From an uncultured Bacilli bacterium (GTDB lineage: Bacteria > Bacillota_I > Bacilli_A > RF39 > UBA660): DNA of 21,445 nt. The DNA is taken from the NCBI GenBank assembly GCA_934096755.1, contig CAKOMU010000019.1, positions 1-21,445 on the forward strand, in the 5' to 3' direction. This document shows positions 20,698 to 21,445 of this stretch, in pieces. Numbering within the stretch: position 1 is the stretch's first letter; every line of letters begins with the position of its first letter. The notes beneath the pieces are model-generated. The model did no database searches. It saw nothing but the letters and a program-made list of their open reading frames with translations, and was not told the origin of the DNA. The position numbers were made by a program, and so were the translations under genes.

Positions 20698-21445
20698 TTA
20701 TTCAATTTCTATTTTATCTAAATCAAAAACATTAGCCATATCATACTCACCAGTTGAAGCATTTATTTCTTTTAATGGTGTAATTAATTCATCCATTAAT
20801 TTATATTTATAACCATTTCTAACATTTTTAACATACGTATTTTTTTCTTGATTCCATCTATTTTCATCAATACATATTAGATTTATTTTTCTATTTAAAT
20901 AATTTTGTAACAATATTTCAATTTTTTCTAAATTGTTATTAATTTCTTCATCCATGTGAGATATGCTACTTACTAAGATTAAATAATTATTAGAAGCAGC
21001 AGCTATTACTGTATCATTAATTAACCCTTTAACATATACATCTTCTACATTTTGTTGAAATAAACGCCACTCTTCCCGAATTTCTTGCAAATCTTTTTTC
21101 GAAGCATTTACAAAACAATTATTCAATCTTATTTTAATTTTTTCTTCATAATCAACATCATTTCCCAGCATATTTTCGGATAATTTTTGATTATTATTGT
21201 TATTATCATTTTCTATATTTTTTACTTCTAAACAATCAGTATTTTGTGACTCTTTATTAACATCAATATAACTTAAAAAAGTTAATTTAATCAATAAATA
21301 AGGATCTACATTAATATTAATTTTATTCAACAAGTCGTTTAAATCCATTATCAAATGTTTATATTGATCAAAATCTAATCGAGATTTTATTTCTCCATTT
21401 AATTTTTTTACAGACCTATCACTTAAAGAATACACTATTTTTTTA
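20698..21445 (-). CDS. dnaX: DNA polymerase III gamma/tau subunit, C-terminal part (5' end outside window)
   Basis: DnaX is the motor subunit of the clamp loader and joins it to the polymerase. The frame is open to the right edge of the window, so this is the C-terminal ~248 residues of a protein usually about 550 long. The start of the fragment (YSLSDRSVKKLNG, then DLNDLLNKININVDPYLLIKL) fits the end of the clamp-loader helical domain III. A charged Asn-rich linker follows at about 75-95, and then the C-terminal tau domain (NNCFVNASKKDLQEIREEW, YLILVSSISHMDEEINNNL). The GTG near 21435 is not a real start. It heads the operon within the window, with ybaB starting 19 nt after its stop. Confidence 0.92.
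   Translation of the reverse strand, partial: KKIVYSLSDRSVKKLNGEIKSRLDFDQYKHLIMDLNDLLNKININVDPYLLIKLTFLSYIDVNKESQNTDCLEVKNIENDNNNNNQKLSENMLGNDVDYEEKIKIRLNNCFVNASKKDLQEIREEWRLFQQNVEDVYVKGLINDTVIAAASNNYLILVSSISHMDEEINNNLEKIEILLQNYLNRKINLICIDENRWNQEKNTYVKNVRNGYKYKLMDELITPLKEINASTGEYDMANVFDLDKIEIE

Noticed and set aside
21437..21443. Run of seven A near the window edge in dnaX as a tau/gamma frameshift site
   Set aside because: The zero frame is T AAA AAA, not X XXY YYZ, and the site falls in domain III, too early for a normal gamma product. Slippage cannot be judged at the edge.

Overview
The window is about 21 kb of very AT-rich DNA packed with genes, almost all on the minus strand. The low GC, the sporulation genes (yabP, yabQ, yabG, veg, spoVG, spoVT, bofA) and the gene order point to a Bacillota of the Bacilli side with a compact genome. 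An uncultured gut lineage of the RF39 or Erysipelotrichales kind is my guess from gene content, not something the sequence proves. The gene set is a shortened version of the Bacillus subtilis origin-proximal region running from dnaX to divIC.

Read in the direction of transcription (right to left), the first block is a tightly spaced informational operon: dnaX (5' end beyond the window), ybaB, recR, bofA, holB, ricT, trmN6, pth and mfd, then spoVT. Many junctions overlap or have gaps of a few bases. Next comes a T-box riboswitch with a Met (ATG) specifier. It precedes dut (dUTPase), metS (methionyl-tRNA synthetase) and tatD, so a dUTPase gene appears to sit under methionine tRNA control.

The middle holds a 3D-domain-like exported protein in the yabE position, then ksgA, yabG-veg and spoVG. 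A membrane acyltransferase and a one-chain acyl-CoA:acetate CoA-transferase follow, lying where B. subtilis has glmU and prs. Next is a strongly promoted 142-aa protein of unknown function, then yabP-yabQ, a 405-aa tail-anchored unknown, and divIC. At the left end clpP runs on the plus strand, convergent with divIC and divergent from a truncated TGS-domain gene, probably a nucleoside kinase.

I do not see a new multi-gene system (no CRISPR, phage, toxin or secretion locus). The unusual signal is how control elements are compressed. Four terminator hairpins contain the stop codon of the gene they end. Two promoters (yabP, CoA-transferase) have their -35 inside the upstream gene's terminator loop and their spacer over its U-tract. 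Several genes start with a module in which a -10 box is followed within 5-6 nt by GGTGAT and then the start codon, so the mRNA may begin at or near its own Shine-Dalgarno. A 19-nt block, CATATAATTAAATGGTGAT, is identical before yabP and yabG. The two genes I could not assign (142 aa and 405 aa) are the best candidates for new biology.
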